DNA of 64,000 nt from Chaunax sp. Z400 (GCA_037577475.1 CM075184.1:11717594-11781593); one strand, 5' to 3'. Counted from the stretch's first letter, positions 22,961-36,624 are shown. Translations and numbers: made by a program. The notes: generated by a model from the letters alone, not told the origin.

Positions 22961-25900
22961 TGATGAGTGAGTTAAACAATGAGGAAAGCGTCAGTCAAAG
23001 ACCTGAAATCATTTCAGATAAACAAATGAATTCAACAACAATCCAAACAGAAAACTCTTCTTTTCACTGAGGACAAATGAATACTTGAATCACTCCCTCT
23101 ATAGCATATAATACTGCACATATGAATATATATGAACCATTTTATTACTGGGTCATCTTTAGCCTATAGTCAGAACCTAATTCTTCCTCCCAAACTGAAA
23201 TCTTTCTAGACACGTTGAGTTGTATTTTCCCCTCTGGAGCAGTGTGTCAGTGTGCGGGGAAAAACACATTATTAGTAATCTCAGTGTTTGCCTCTCTGAG
23301 TTTCCTGTGAGCTAATTGGAGCAGTCCCATGTGTCCCAGCTGAAAAAAAATGAATGTTTGTGGTTAAAAATAGGTGCAGCATTTCCTGCTGTGCCAGGGA
23401 CTGGATTTGCTTCCAAACGTCACCATGTTGCCTCTGCTTGTTAATTCTAGTGATGGTGCTACCTCTAGTGCAATCATGTACAAATGCAACAAAATGCATT
23501 ATGCACTGTATTTATATTAAAAAGGGTAGGTAATTACATCCCCATGCTGTTACACTAGACCTGATTCAATATTTGTAACCTTAAAAAAATGACTATGAAT
23601 AATAAAACGGACTTCACACACCATTTTAATAGTATATCACCAACTAATGCTCCTGCCACATTATATGATGAGTTACCAGATATATGTATCATAATTTTTA
23701 TGGGAAATAACGAAGTACAGATTGTTTCAAAGTTGATAATTGTATTTCTTTTTTAAAGTAAAGCATGATAATATTTGCATAAGTGTGATGTGTATTCTGG
23801 TGCATAGAAAGTGGTACATTTACTGTGACTGGAGGTAGAGTACTCTACATACGGCTGAGAAATTTGTTCATTCAAAATGCTCTAAGTGGATGTGAACCAC
23901 TGATGTTACACTTTCCACTGCACACTAGTTGATTTTGGTTCCCTTTGCCTTTCCTACTACACCCCATTAGAAAGTTGCCAGATCCAAATTATGCAAATTC
24001 TGACAAAAAGCTCAGTTAAGCTTAACAGATATGTTGTATGCTCCTTAATAACATTTCATCTTCCCAGAACGAGTCATTGTCTGAATTTGCAGCTGTATTC
24101 TTGACCGAGTTTAAGGAAAACAATGTATTTCTTTTTTATTTCAGTTATCTGAGGATCACAGTCTTCCCAACCACACCTTTTTTCTTGCAGTGGTACATTT
24201 AGCCTAGATCTGGCAGCTAAAGTCTGGAGCTGATGCATTTTCCATGGTATAAGCAGCAAAATCATCCATAAACCCAGAATGCTTTTCTGTAAGTTTGCTT
24301 GATAGAGCTAGAGTGACTGAGGAGAGGGAGCAGTGTTAGTGAGAACCAAGAAATTAATCAGTGAAATAAAACTTTATTTTCTGATTGTTTCACATCGGTT
24401 ATGTTCTAAAGCAGAAATAAACAAACCCATACCTCCGCACAGCCCTGTCGAAGCGCACACTTCATCCTGTTGGCCTCTCTGTTTTGTGTGTACAGTATAT
24501 AGCTCAGCCCTGCCCTCAGGCAAACAAGACACAGGATGCTATGCTTTTGACCGGGGCATTTCAACTGAAACCAGGACTATGTTAACAAAATGAAGGGGCA
24601 ATGTTGGCCATTGTATTGGCACGTGCACCGGTGAGATGATGATCCAGGAAGTCTAGTATGAGTAATAAATATCAGATGCCAAAAAACTAACAGTATAAAT
24701 TATAAACAGTATAATTCATAAATTCTAAATACAATAAGGAAAGATTTTTCCAGCTCTGCTTTACTGGATGACATCACATCACATTAAACCTGGTCCAGTT
24801 CTTTTCATCGGAATCTGATGTGCAATCTGTGCCTTAACCGGTTTACTTGAAATGTATTTCTTTTGTTGCTCACAGTAATTCGATTGAGGTGGCGATCTGG
24901 ATAATTAATGATATTTATTATTATGCTAACATAAAGAAAACCTCATTTTTAATCCATGTGCAGGTTTAGGAACCTCAGATGAATTTGACAGTCATGATGT
25001 CTTCAGATGGGACTGCAAGTCTTTGTATTTCAATCAGGAGAATTGAATAATATTTAAATAAAATTTTAATAAAATTTCGAAGTGAATAATAATGTTTATT
25101 ACATCAAATGATATGTGATAATTAGTATGTTTGAAAGTCTTTGGTGTCAGAAAGTGTTTGGCGATAGGCTCTTCAGGGAGATTGAGATGGAAGGGAGTCT
25201 GTCCTGAGCAGCAGCAAGATATATATCCCCCCTTGGAGTCCAGACACTGGTGGTGGTGGCTGATGACCCTGTAGAAGCTGATGAATGATGAAGTTGGTGA
25301 ATCTTTGAAGACTGGGTGGTGATGGGGAGGTTGGAGGGTGCACAAAATGGCAGCATGAAAGAACTAGAGAAACAGAGAGTCATGTTTAAAAATAGTAGCT
25401 AGATGATCGGCTGACAATGAAGGTGTGACGTATTGCTATTGGATAGATGTGACCAGCTGATAACAATTGACAGCCCAGACCGTGATGCAGGAAAATAAGA
25501 TTGAGCATGTGTAGATGGGTGAATAACAGAGCAGCATGAGAAATAAAGTATTGCCCAAGTGTGCAAAGGTTTATTCTTCCTGACTGAGTTAACGCCACAG
25601 CTTCATAAAATTGTTCAGTGTTGGCGGAAGTTTGCAGTTTTTCTTTCTCTCTTCTCTTTTTGGTCTATTGTTGTCAAACCGCTCTCCCTGCTCGCAGCAG
25701 GCTCTCCCCACCTGTCACATTTGATCAAGTGGCTGCCTGTAATGTTGTTCCTTGGTTGCATTCCCATGCATTATGTTGAAAAAACTCTCCCAGAGGATGA
25801 GGTGGAGGGCAACATAAGTCATAAGACAGAAACCCATGTTTGGGGAAAATGTAATCATTGTTATAGCAACAAGGACTGGAATCTCTGATAGTGGCTATTT

Positions 25901-27060
25901 GTCTGTGGAACACTATCCTCAACAGTATGCGTTTCCTTGTGTGACCATCTGTTTGAGTTTGGTAAGTGTGAGTGTAAATAAAACATGTGTGAACATTTGT
26001 AATTCTGCACTTTTTTCCATGTGTCATCCTCAGTTTGGAAAATGTGTGTTTTGGACAGCAGAGGTTTGCCAAACAGAAGGACCTGAAGAAAAAAAAAGTC
26101 CTGATTTTCTTATGTGAGTCAACCTTCTGAACCTTTAGGAGTAAAATTCAACTTCTGCAAAGCAAAAGGGAACCTCATGATATCAGTAACAGTTCAGGGA
26201 CTTGGCTGTCATGCTACATGATGTTTTTAAGTGGCTTTGTGTAACAGCTGTGGAGCAGGGTTTAATCCAGAGTATGGCCCTGAATTATGCATTATATTGT
26301 GAATATTGCACCATGTCTATTTAAATGCAGTGCTTACCTTGTCTCGTCAGTGTACACTGTTTCTGCTGCTCAGATGCCACATGAAGAAGGAGAAAATAAC
26401 AGCAATATATATTTATATAATATACAATATATGCAGATTTTCTCTGTGCCTCCATAGTGAGTTTTTCCTGTATGTTTAATTAATGTAGTATTTATTCTCA
26501 TAGCTTCAAGCTCATTTCATGTGGATTGTTTAGGGCATATTTTGTAGACTTTTAGGTTGCCCAGATTCTGTCAGTTTTATTTCTTCACTCATCATTTCAT
26601 ACTTCCAAGTCCGTGTCCTCGTGCATTTGATTTTAATGATTAATATGATGAGTGATGGCTTATTGTTTGCTATTGGATATGATACAAATATGCTACAGCT
26701 TCGTTTGGTTTGGTTACAAAGTGTTGAGTTGCTTCAGCTTCAGGCCATCTGAAACATATCAACATCATTAAATAATAATACAATAAATGAAATAGGCGTA
26801 CTGTCTACTTCAATTCCACATATTGAGGTTTGAGTGAGTCAAGGAGAAACCAACTGGTTCAGCCATGCAATAAATACAGAATTATCTTCTATTCCAAATG
26901 TGTGAATAAAAACATTTCACTGTTTTCACTATTTACATCTACTGCTTGGTCACATGACCAAGGAGCCGCACATGAGTGGATACGCTCTAATTATAACATT
27001 TCCTGCTTTCTGGCTTTTATCTCTGGATTTAGAGGCTTCTCAAAACCACGTTAAAGTGTA
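22961..27060. other. Gene-free interval
   Basis: No gene is supported. Open frames up to about 115 codons near 25.0-26.1 kb overlap on both strands and lack recognisable motifs. No clear mobile-element ends were seen. Confidence 0.45.
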
Positions 27061-27101
27061 ACATACACACACACACACACAGAGACACACACACACACAC
27101 C
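27061..27101 (+). repeat. (CA)n microsatellite
   Basis: Two CA runs are interrupted by AGAGA. Simple repeat with no gene adjoining. Confidence 0.9.
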
Positions 27102-28430
27102 ATTCGACATATGCAATTAAACACATACGCTGGACTTGCCTGACACCAAATTTCAGACCAAGTGTGCAAACACTAATAGTATGCAGGAGGTAGTGTGCAG
27201 AATGAAGAGCAATAGAGTTACAGAGCAGCTGTAGGGATCTAAATGAGATGTTAGAGCCTACAGCAGAATCAAAATGCTAATTATCTCAGCAGGTATCCTC
27301 ATCCTCTCTGATATTTTCTGTCATGAGTTTTTACTCAAGTCCCAGTAGGCTTGGAATTCAGATGCCAACAAAGTGAACGAACACATTAGCTACCACTATA
27401 ACTACTGCCTTCTATCAATGTGGCTGGACACCAGTTGTGTAGCTTCAATTTGGTTTAACGTTGGAAAAGCAGTTGAAAATAAGCACTGCTATGACTTTTG
27501 CAGACACGACTGCTGTGTCTGTTGGAAACAATAGTGTTGTGTTGTGTTGTGTTAATGATGAGTCAATGTGACAAATTTGCTACATTTCTGGAGTGTTGAC
27601 ATGTATTGACACTGGAAAAAATACCCTTTTTTTTAAAGAACAGAATGAAGAGGTAACATTGATTAGATGCAAGTGACTGCACTTATTTTTAAGAATATTG
27701 AGAGAGTTTTAGACGCTAAGGAAAGGGCCCTTTACTCAATAAATTTAACTTAAAATTGCTTCATAGGTCATAATCAAGCAAATACCTTATTATATTGGAC
27801 ATGCCATATTTTGGAATTTCATAATCATAAAGAAGAAAAGACTGAAATATGGAAACATGTTAGCACCAGTCAGACTTCAAGTCCCTGTGGGTCTCCCTTT
27901 CCTGTAAACTTTAAAATCACTGATTTATTATTCTATAAAGAATTGACATTTGAGGCCAGAATGAGGCTTAATGGCAGTCCAGGAAACCGGCCTCTAATCA
28001 ATCCAGTAATCATGCTTGTCTTTACACTGCTGTTAACCTCCAGTGTCTAATTAAGCCATGTTGGAGCAAACAGAAAAAGGCCTTCTTCAGTCGTCGTCAT
28101 CAGCTGTCTGCAGAGGCAGTCTTCTCCTCCTGCCTGTTAATGAAGTCCAAATGTTTGACTCAGCTTCCTTAACCAGACGCCAATCTATGGCAAGAGAAAA
28201 TGACCACGTTCGCCCGGCATACCATAACCAAAAGTTGCAAATAGAAGGCAAAATGCCTGAAGCTCTAGCACAGAAACATTACGAATAAAACTATTTCTGC
28301 ATATTAGATAGTCTTCAGGAACTTTTGATCTCCTCATCCCTCTCTTCCACACCTGGCTCAAAAGTGTGAAGTATTCCTCTTTAGTATACCAAAAGTGAGA
28401 ACTTTGGATGCAAAGTTTGCGCATTTAGAA
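27102..28430. other. Gene-free interval
   Basis: Small tandem GTGTT units near 27535-27551; otherwise nothing supportable. The open frame at 27811-28050 has no domain features. Confidence 0.5.
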
Positions 28431-28550
28431 AAAGAAGCAGCTTTATTTTGTCACATGGAATTATACAGTACACACAATGCAATGTTGCGAAATTGGTTGT
28501 CTGCATTTGACCCAACCCTGAGGAGCAGTAGGCAGCACTTTTGCACCCGG
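28431..28550 (-). repeat. SINE-like 3' module, inverted copy
   Basis: On the minus strand it reads through CTGCTCCTCAGGGTTGGGTC and AAATGCAGACAACCAATTTC to an AATAAAGCTGCTTCTT tail, matching 12985-13152 and 47861-47964. The tail on the + strand is AAGAAGCAGCTTTATT at its left edge. Confidence 0.6.
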
Positions 28551-30059
28551 GGAGATAATGAAAAATGCTGCTAATCAAATGTCATTCATCGATTATTAAT
28601 GAGATACAAAATACCTGTCTATTGCTCAGTTTAAGTTTAATTTAAAGAGTTGTGGCAGCACATTAGTAATCCCTTTCCCATCCATCATGTTTATAGACAT
28701 CCTGTCCTTTTGAACCATTTAGCAGTCTATTGAGTTTCTGCCTCTGCTTGCACATCACTACAGCCTCTCCTGTCTATGTGATAGTTAAATAAGAATGGTG
28801 ATCTACCTTCATGTTGTACTGCAACCCTTGGGTAATGACTTTCTAGATGGTACAGCACTGTATTGGAGCTGGATTTTAAGACGGTGCCGCAATATTAACA
28901 CTTACACAGTAATATTCTCATGCTGAACTACATTTTACCCACTGACCCGTCTTGCACCAGTAGTTTGTCTATACTGCAAAGGTGAAGTACGTCCTCTTGT
29001 GGCATGCAAAACCTAGATTGCATGTCAATACATTTTTAATTGGTTAAATTCTTGACAGCAGTTCATCAATTAGTGATTAATCAATGACATCCCTAGTGAG
29101 AACAGAGGAGCGGGCTGCTGTGAAACCATACACCAAGTTGATGCTGTTGTTCTTTTCCAAAATGAAATCCAGCACATTCAAATATTTAGAAAAATCATTC
29201 AAGTGGTTGCTGAGGGGATTGAAGTAAATGCACTTGTTATGGGTCCCAGGTGTGGTTCCCGTGTGACAGATTATGCTGTAAATTGTTTAAAAAGGTAGAG
29301 AGTGAACACGATGAACGCTCCATTTCAGCAGTAATGTGCTTTATTTAACATGTACGTCACACCATCGTCTTCCATGGTTGAATTTAAGTCTTGAGATACT
29401 CCCAGCTTTCCTTCTGTGATGGATGTTTCTACTCATGAAACATAAAACGTCTACTCTCAATAGAGTCAAATGCAGGTTGATATTAATCAAACAAATCAGA
29501 TTAGCACTTCAAAATACATAACACATTGTTCACATCTTGTAACCATTTGACTTACTGTACCATGTGCTTTTCCCTTTTTAACTCATTTGCATATGTATGA
29601 ACTCTAAACAGACGTCACTCAATTATACAATTGCAAAAACATCCACTATAGGATGAGACACTGGAAGATATGGGTACATTAATGTGTTCTGAACTGAATA
29701 AAAAGTACAGCAACAGCAAACCAAAAACTGTTAACTTAATGCAATTTCAAGAACTAAACACATGGCAGGACAGACTTAACTTTAACTGATTGATTGCATC
29801 ATACAAACACATATACTGAGAAGTAGAAACACATTTTCTTTTTGATGTCATGTCATCTTGTTCATATTAAATATCAAAGGCAAAGGTTCACACATCTTTA
29901 TTCCCCCCTTAGCCATACAGAAAAATCATTTTTGTGCAGATCAGTGTTTTTTGCCTTAGTGTTTACAAGTCAGAAAGTGTGGATGGTGAGACAGAGAACA
30001 AAAACAGACAGTACCGTGTGGGTCTACCTCCACCATTTATCACTGCTTTACACCTCCTG
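28551..30059. other. Gene-free interval
   Basis: No coding sequence is supported. The right end, from about 29900, may belong to the 3' flank of the transposon remnant at 30060, whose inverted repeat I cannot place. Confidence 0.45.
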
Positions 30060-30770
30060 AATGGATAAGATGTTAATCTGGACTTGTAGGATGACATGCC
30101 ATTCTTCCTGCAGTGCTGTGACAAGTGGTTCTTGTGTTGCTGGAGCAGGATCTCTCCGTCTCACCAGGTGATCCTGAACATCGCACAGATGCTCTATTGG
30201 GTTGAGATCTGGTGAATATGCTGGCCAAGGAACGACAGCGACATTGTTCTGGTCAACTTAGGCTACTCCTGACAGACATGAGCCACATGTGGTCTGGCAT
30301 TGTCATGCATGAAGCTGATGCCTGATTGCTGTATCCTGGGATTGACATGTGGACCTAGGAGCGTGTTTTGGTAAGGGATTGCTATCCGTGTACCCTGAAT
30401 GACCATCATCTATTAGCAATGGCTCCCCGCATCATGACACCACTACCAAATGGTCCACTTCCTGGATCTATACGACAGGATAGTGGTCCCTGTGGCGATG
30501 GTACAAACACCAATGACCACCAGCTGTAGAAGTTAAATCCGGACTTGTCACTAAATGTGATCTCCGTCCACTTTGCAATGAGCCATAACATCTGTGCTGC
30601 ACGTGTCTGCAGACTTCCGACCATCAGCATCATCAGCATCCCAACTGCCTGTCCACGTAAGTTTTGTGGAAGCCGTGGCATCATCAGTTGTTTCTCCAGG
30701 ACATTAATTAGACCCGGTAAATTATCGCCTTGACCAGGTCTTTTCAATCATGCAGAAAAATATCTCACCA
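30060..30770 (-). pseudogene. Tc1/mariner-superfamily transposase remnant
   Basis: Read on the minus strand, the catalytic-domain landmarks appear in order. FSDKSGFNFYS (first Asp, near 30540-30560) is followed by GSGVMMRGAIA, HDNARPHVAHV (second Asp, about 30275-30310), and WPAYSPDLNPIEHL (Glu, about 30186-30230). A C-terminal LQEEWHVILQVQI segment follows, near 30065-30110. The order and DDxE spacing identify a DDE transposase of the Tc1-like group. It is dead: frames change between the blocks, stops occur near 30410 and 30270, and the N-terminal DNA-binding domain is not readable. Terminal inverted repeats were not found. Confidence 0.85.
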
Positions 30771-33566
30771 ACATCATTATTTACTCTGAAATGCACCAAC
30801 GATTGTTATTTCTGTGTTTTGCCTAAATGATGGTTATTCATGATTTAACATGTTTTGGTTTGGGTACTTAAAAAAGTCTATTCAGTGAATCACATGTTTG
30901 TTTGTTTCAGTAGATTAGGGCTAGAGAATAGAAATTACAGGGTTTTTAAAATTATGCGTTTCCACTGTTGCTCAATATACATACATCTAATTGCTAAATT
31001 ATTTTAAAGGGCACAGATCACTAAATCTACAATTCTTTCTGATCAGAGGAAAAATTACAGTTCTAAATTCAGTTTAAATACAAATACAGTTTGTGCCCTG
31101 CACATGAAAAGTCAAAAAAACGTTTTTTAAAACCATAAAAAGATTATGTGAAGAAGGCCTAACTAGAAACAGTCTGACATTGAAAGAGTGTGAAGAAAAA
31201 TACTGCAGGATGATTGATTGTCCTCTACTCACACAATGCAGGACCTGCTCTCAGCTGACATAATTAAATGTCCTTATCTGAAAAGTGATCAAAATCTCAG
31301 CTTGACACTTGATTCTCAGAACATGGCGACACTGAATAGTCGAAAAGGAACAAAGGGTTCAGCTATAAACTTAAAAAACAGAATAGTATTGCCACCAATA
31401 ACAGGAGAATTAGCATTCAGTGCAATGAACAGACTATAAACAATCACAGCATACTCTTCTCTGAATCCTTTATGAAATACTGCATATTCTTTTCTTTTTA
31501 AGGTCTCTAAAAATCTCAAAATGAGACAATCTGTAGAGGACTGCCTCTGGTTGAACTGCCCACAGCTCATTCTTACAATGAGGCTGTAATGATGTGGAGG
31601 TTTACTTCAATTAAAAGGTAATAAGCTAGGAATTGCTAAAGTCACTGCTATTGTCAAATAAAAATTCTCCTCCAGGTTATGGATGTGCTAATTTGGTCAT
31701 TTCAGTTTCAAAACTGTAACACATTATATAATGACAAAGCAATTCACAGTGAAGACAAACTACCACAGATTTAATATCCCTGTACGGTGGCCTGCTGTGG
31801 ATTATTACTTCATTATGCATCCTTGCTGTGTTGAGATGAGCTGAGTCAACCTAAACAGGAGAACATGGCCAATCTGAGTCATGTCGGGCAGTTAAACAGA
31901 TTTGTAACAATTAAAATAAGTGAAGTTGTGCATTCAGTTATGCATGAAGGTACTATTTGCATATATGCTCTCAAACTGAGAGGTTTAAGAAACAGGAAAT
32001 ATTTCAAACTGAGAGGTTTAAGAAACAGGAAATATTTCTTCCTGCACCAATCCAGTGCTAGGATGAATAGATCTGTTTAATCCATTTAGAAAAAAACAAT
32101 TACAAGCACAAAAGTAGTCCATTGGAGAGGAGACACTGAAGAGATGACCAACTGGGAAAGAGCCAGTGTTTGTGGGAGAGACTTGCGTAAGGGCTCTAAT
32201 TTCTGCTAGAAAAAGATGGTGGTTGTCATGTTCCCTCAACTTTTTTTTACATTTTCCATTTGCAGCAAAATAGAGGCAGAAAGAGAAACATATAATTAAG
32301 TCAGGACCTCAGAGCGGCATTGCTCCTTAAGATTTTCTTGTGAAAACAAACAAATCAAGATGTCTGAGGAAGGCATGATTTAGGGCAGACAGGAGACGCT
32401 GGGGCAGATAGGACTGAAACTTATTTAGCAATTTGACAAGACTTGTGGTCCGGCCTTGGGAAGACTCACACTGACAGAGACAAAACGTGGCTGCAGTACC
32501 ACAGTAACCATGTGAAAGTTAGCATCAACGTCCAACTTCTCCTGGTTTAGTGTGTAAGAATGGAACCATTGTTGTCAGTAGGGTTGGGAAACGACTAGTC
32601 GGATACGTGTAGACAAAAATTTAATTTCAGTTTTGCTCATCGGTTCCTGCAAGGACGTACGCAGGTATCTGCCAGGACCTGTCTGCATGACTACGTTACG
32701 CAGCATTTCCATTTCTTTAGATATCAGTTAGCATGCATGGCTAACGTCAAAACAATGCGAAATTTGGCTGCGGTAAACGGCTTCACTGTAGGAAGTCAGG
32801 TTGTACGACATTATGTGTTGTTTGGTTAATTTAACCGTCATTAAGTTCCAACATTGCCTCTGGCTCAAGTACTGCTAATGTTTGAGGTTAAGGACATTGT
32901 CTGTTGGTTTTCGTTTTGTAATGTTGCTGCTCCAGTGTCACATAAAGCACAGCTGCTGCCATCAGTCCAGGCTCAATTCATCTTTGGTTCAATAAGTGCA
33001 GTTCGACATTTACTCATGTTTGTCTTGCTAGAGTGGATTTACTTCTAATTACAATTTAATTGTGCAGCCTGCATTGTTTCATTGTTCCTTTTTTCTTTGC
33101 TACTGTCTAGATTATTTTCTTCTTGAAATGCTCTGATTCAAGACTAGAGTCCCTTTTACATTTGCTAGTTTTGAGGGTTAAAATTACGTCTAGACGAGGT
33201 GTTTATTTGTTAATGGTGGGGATAGTGTGTGGTGTTCTTGACATCACAGTAAAATATAGGACAAATAAAGATGCATGTGTTTGTCGCCAGAATACTAAAA
33301 CTGTCTCTCCAAAACAACTAGTCGTCAGTTTAATTACCTGCTCTAGATGTAACCTTATCTATTATTTGTTTGTTTTTTAATGCACATGTGGATCATACAC
33401 TTTTTTATTGTATCTATTTATTTATTTTTTGGTAAATAATAACTGCTATTTGCATGGTTTAAAAGAATAATTATATTTTAATTTTCTAAACAGTTCACCT
33501 TTTTATTTATTTATTTGGAATTGGAACAGGGGAACAGGAATCAATAAAACCCATAATAATAATATG
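30771..33566. other. Gene-free interval
   Basis: No gene is supported. It contains the 33-bp duplication at 31972. Around 32580-33330 some hAT-like phrases (GTTGGGAAACGACTAGTCGG; CAACTAGTCGTCAG) appear, but I cannot show a complete element. Confidence 0.45.
31972..32037 (+). repeat. Perfect 33-bp tandem duplication
   Basis: A unit beginning CAAACTGAGAGGTTTAAG and ending GGAAATATTT occurs twice head-to-tail with no mismatch. Perfect identity indicates a recent or young slippage/duplication event. Confidence 0.9.
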
Positions 33567-33603
33567 GTTTATAATTATAGTAATTATTACTATAATTATA
33601 AAC
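33567..33603. repeat. 37-bp perfect palindrome (18-bp arms)
   Basis: The left arm GTTTATAATTATAGTAAT (33567-33584) and its exact reverse complement (33586-33603) are separated by one T. It sits exactly at the left edge of the repeat that follows. Confidence 0.9.
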
Positions 33604-34162
33604 TTTATTTATGTAGCACTTTATAAAACACAGACTAAACATGAACATTACAGGATTGAGCCCAATAAACAACAATAAAATAAACAGTTATGAAATGTTG
33701 GCAAAAAAACTGTGTGCTAGGATTAATAAAATGCTTTTTTTTTTAAAAAGAGAGATACATTTTCACAAGTGATTTAAAAGGTGTTACTGATCCTGCTAAC
33801 AACTTATGCCTTGAGCCGGGACTCCAGAACAGCCGATAGAGCCCTGGCTGAGGATCTGAGCCTCCACCCTTGCTTATAGGGCAGCAGCAGTTCAACAATG
33901 TAGCTGGAAGCTAAACCATCACATGCTTTAAAAGTGATCGGTAAAATCTTAAAATCAATTCTAAAACTGACAGGTAACCAGTGAAGACATTCTACAGAAG
34001 GCTGATATGATCTTGTACTCTGGTGTTTGCTAAAAGCAGAGCAGCTGTATTTTGTACTAGCTGACAGTTTTATGGCTCTACCCTGAATACAGAGAGATAC
34101 AATCGTCTAAATGGGACAAAATAAAGGCATGGATGAGCTTCTCAGGCCAAGAGAGAAAAGAA
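33600..34162 (+). repeat. Teleost interspersed repeat, ~560 bp
   Basis: Phrases such as CTTTATTTATGTAGCACTTT, TCTTAAAATCAATTCTAAAA, CTGACAGGTAACCAGTGAAG and GCATGGATGAGCTTCTCAGG occur in the order of a very common fish interspersed sequence. The copy is decayed and has no coding capacity. Class is not assigned. Confidence 0.55.
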
Positions 34163-35956
34163 TAATTTAAAACAATCATAATGGGCTATTTCAACTTAGC
34201 ACTATACCTGCTTGCTTTGTAACATATTTGACAACTGGGTTTAGGGCCATGAGAGCAGTTTACACCTGTAAAAACACAGCTGCCAAGACAACAGTTGTTT
34301 TTGCTAATGTCTGGCAATTATGTGGAAGTCAGTGCAATGTGTCGTGTTATGTGCTGCTCAGACTTAGTGTGTACTTTGTCTCAGGCCATTGCCCCCTTGC
34401 CCTTTTTCGCTTAAGTTTTTGGTTTATTTTTTTAATTGCTGCGTGCCTCTCAAAATGTTTGCATATGAGTTTGCAGAGCAGACAATGGGCGGCAATGATC
34501 CGGATGATGTCCGGTCTCATACAGCTACTGGAAGATGACTGGGATGCTGGTTACAAATGGGCAAAGAGGGCAAAACCATCAAACATGTTTAGGCAAAGCT
34601 CAGCGCTGGTGCTCAGTTGTGATCCATACCAGTTTGATCCAGCTGGAGTAAAGTTAAAATGATTTAAGACTTGCACAGCACTGAAGAGAGTTCTGTGGTC
34701 ACAAACACGGAATCTATTTCACATTTATGAGTTCTTGATTTTTTCTCAGATGCTGAGAAAGTAATCAGACATAGGCTAGCAGAATTTCCACTCCCACAGT
34801 TAGCCATTCATGCATGTATACACTACTTTAATCACTCCAACTCCTCCAGCACTACACAAACACATTTGGCAACGTTTGCTGGTGGGATGATGGTTGGGGA
34901 TTGTGTCCGTGCTGCTTCTTTGGCAATTCATGAAGGCAGGCGGCTGGCAGCTCCATGTGTGTGGATGCACATGGTTGGTTGTCAGTCTTCCTCAGGCCAA
35001 CAGAGACGTTGACAATGACAAGAAGTAGAAATATCACTTCAACTAAAGTGATAGGGAAACTATTTTAGCAGGGTGCAAAGCGTGGTCACAGAAAGTCGGG
35101 AAGCGGTGAATTAAACACAAATCTTGAGTTGTAGAATTACTGGTCACGTCTTTGGTCAACAACATGGCTGCCCTGTTGAACTGTATCATCCGTTAATTGC
35201 TTTTCTCTGTTCTATAAAGAGTCACATCAAAATCATAGACAAATCTCACTGCTTTATGTGGCTTTGCTCAGCAGAGATTGTACATATAAATCTACTCTAA
35301 ATCTAAACAATATTTTTCCTCTCAGAAGTGTTTAAACCTATTTGAAAACTCGTCTTGATGTTCCACTCATGAAATAACTAATAGGACAGATTTGTCTTGC
35401 CGCTGCAGTACATTTCAGACTGTTGGCCATGCTTGATAAATCAAACCAGTCTGTTGATGTGCATGCTCTTCTGCAGCTTTTTGTAAAGTAATTGCTTTTT
35501 ACTGGTGTATTGGGCCAACCAAATTAAGTCTTGGTTCAAAGTTTGTTGGTTTTAATCCAGTATGGTTTAATTTAGAAAGTTGGGCAGCAAGTGTTTCTCT
35601 GTCTGATCAGAGCAACAAACTAATTTAGAGCTGATCAAATTCTTTGGAATGAATAATTGGCTATTGAACCCAGAAGTGCTGGGTCTAATTAATCCAAGAA
35701 ATCATCTGAAGAAGAGACACAATAACCCTTGAAGACGTCCAGCAGTGGTTCCAAATGTGGGGAGATTTCTGTTAAACAAGTTTGTGGCTTTTTGGTGATG
35801 TTGCGAGTTTTACCTCTTAAACTTCTAAAATTATACAATTTACACAGATACATGCTGCTTGTGATGAGGGATCACAAGCTTACTTTGCTTTATTCAACGT
35901 GGTCATAAAGCACAATGCTGTTTTTGTGTCCGTCTTAATTAACATTAGTGTCTGTC
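34163..35956. other. Gene-free interval
   Basis: The open frame at 34228-34662 (144 codons) begins beside the repeat and has no recognisable domain; I do not accept it as a gene. Nothing else is supported. Confidence 0.5.
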
Positions 35957-36371
35957 TTAGAGATCTTTCACACCTACCTTGTTTGCTCCGGACTTTCTGA
36001 CTTTTCAGTTTGATCCGGACCAAAATTACACGTGTGAAACCTCCCCCAGACCAAGGTCTGGATCAAACACCCTTTGGTCCGACAAAAAGAGGTGGTCTCA
36101 CTCTGGATCAAACTGAACCACAGTTTGGTTCGTTTACAGTGTGAAAGCACTTTTTTGGTTTGGACTTTTGGACCAATTACAGGAAATTACAGCAGACCAC
36201 TGTCACCAATAAACAAAAGAAGAAGAAAATCAAACGATATAAGTTAAAAATGAACTGTGGTATGGGGAAAGGGAGACGACATATTTATAGTGATACGGTC
36301 CGATGAAGAGAGAGAGGATATGAGAGGACAGGACAGCAATCACCCCTGAATGTGAAGAAGCCTTGGCAGCA

Positions 36372-36466
36372 GTGCCCTGTGATGAACTGGTGGCTTGTCC
36401 AGGGTGCACTCCTCCTTCCACCCAAAGTCAGCTGCGATAGGCTTCAGCTGAATGAATGAATGAATG
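36372..36466 (+). repeat. L2/SINE-like 3' tail inside Harbinger element
   Basis: GTGCCCTGTGATGAACTGGT, CTTGTCCAGGGTGCACTC and GTCAGCTGCGATAGGCTTCA match the 3' third of the copies at 46480-46600 and 60630-60754, ending in (GAAT)n instead of GGATGGA. It is 5'-truncated, as is usual for retrotransposed copies, and younger than the Harbinger insertion it interrupts. Confidence 0.7.
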
Positions 36467-36624
36467 CGGCAGCAGTAAAGGTGCACGATGCCATCGATAA
36501 AAGTGGTGTGTCTACAAGTAAGGTCAATTTTCCTTTTTATGATGACCTGAACAGAATTCTGGACAATCAATCATCAAGTATAGAGAGACCCAGCCCACGT
36601 ACAGTAGATAATGACGACGGGACG
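36467..36624 (+). pseudogene. SANT/Myb-like domain scrap of Harbinger
   Basis: The frame contains VHDAIDKSGVSTSKVNFPFY followed by DDLNRIL, which resembles the end of the Myb/SANT-like protein of Harbinger elements (basic or small residues, then FPFYDELD.ILG). The N-terminal tryptophan-containing helices are missing because the L2/SINE tail interrupts the region. Only the C-terminal part is readable, so it is non-functional. Confidence 0.5.

Noticed and set aside
32582..33328. Possible hAT element with GACTAGTCG-like ends
   Set aside because: Only a short shared core (ACTAGTCG) occurs at both sides. The inverted repeats do not extend and no target duplication fits.
34228..34662. 144-codon open frame
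   Set aside because: Begins beside an interspersed repeat and contains no domain or conserved motif I can identify.
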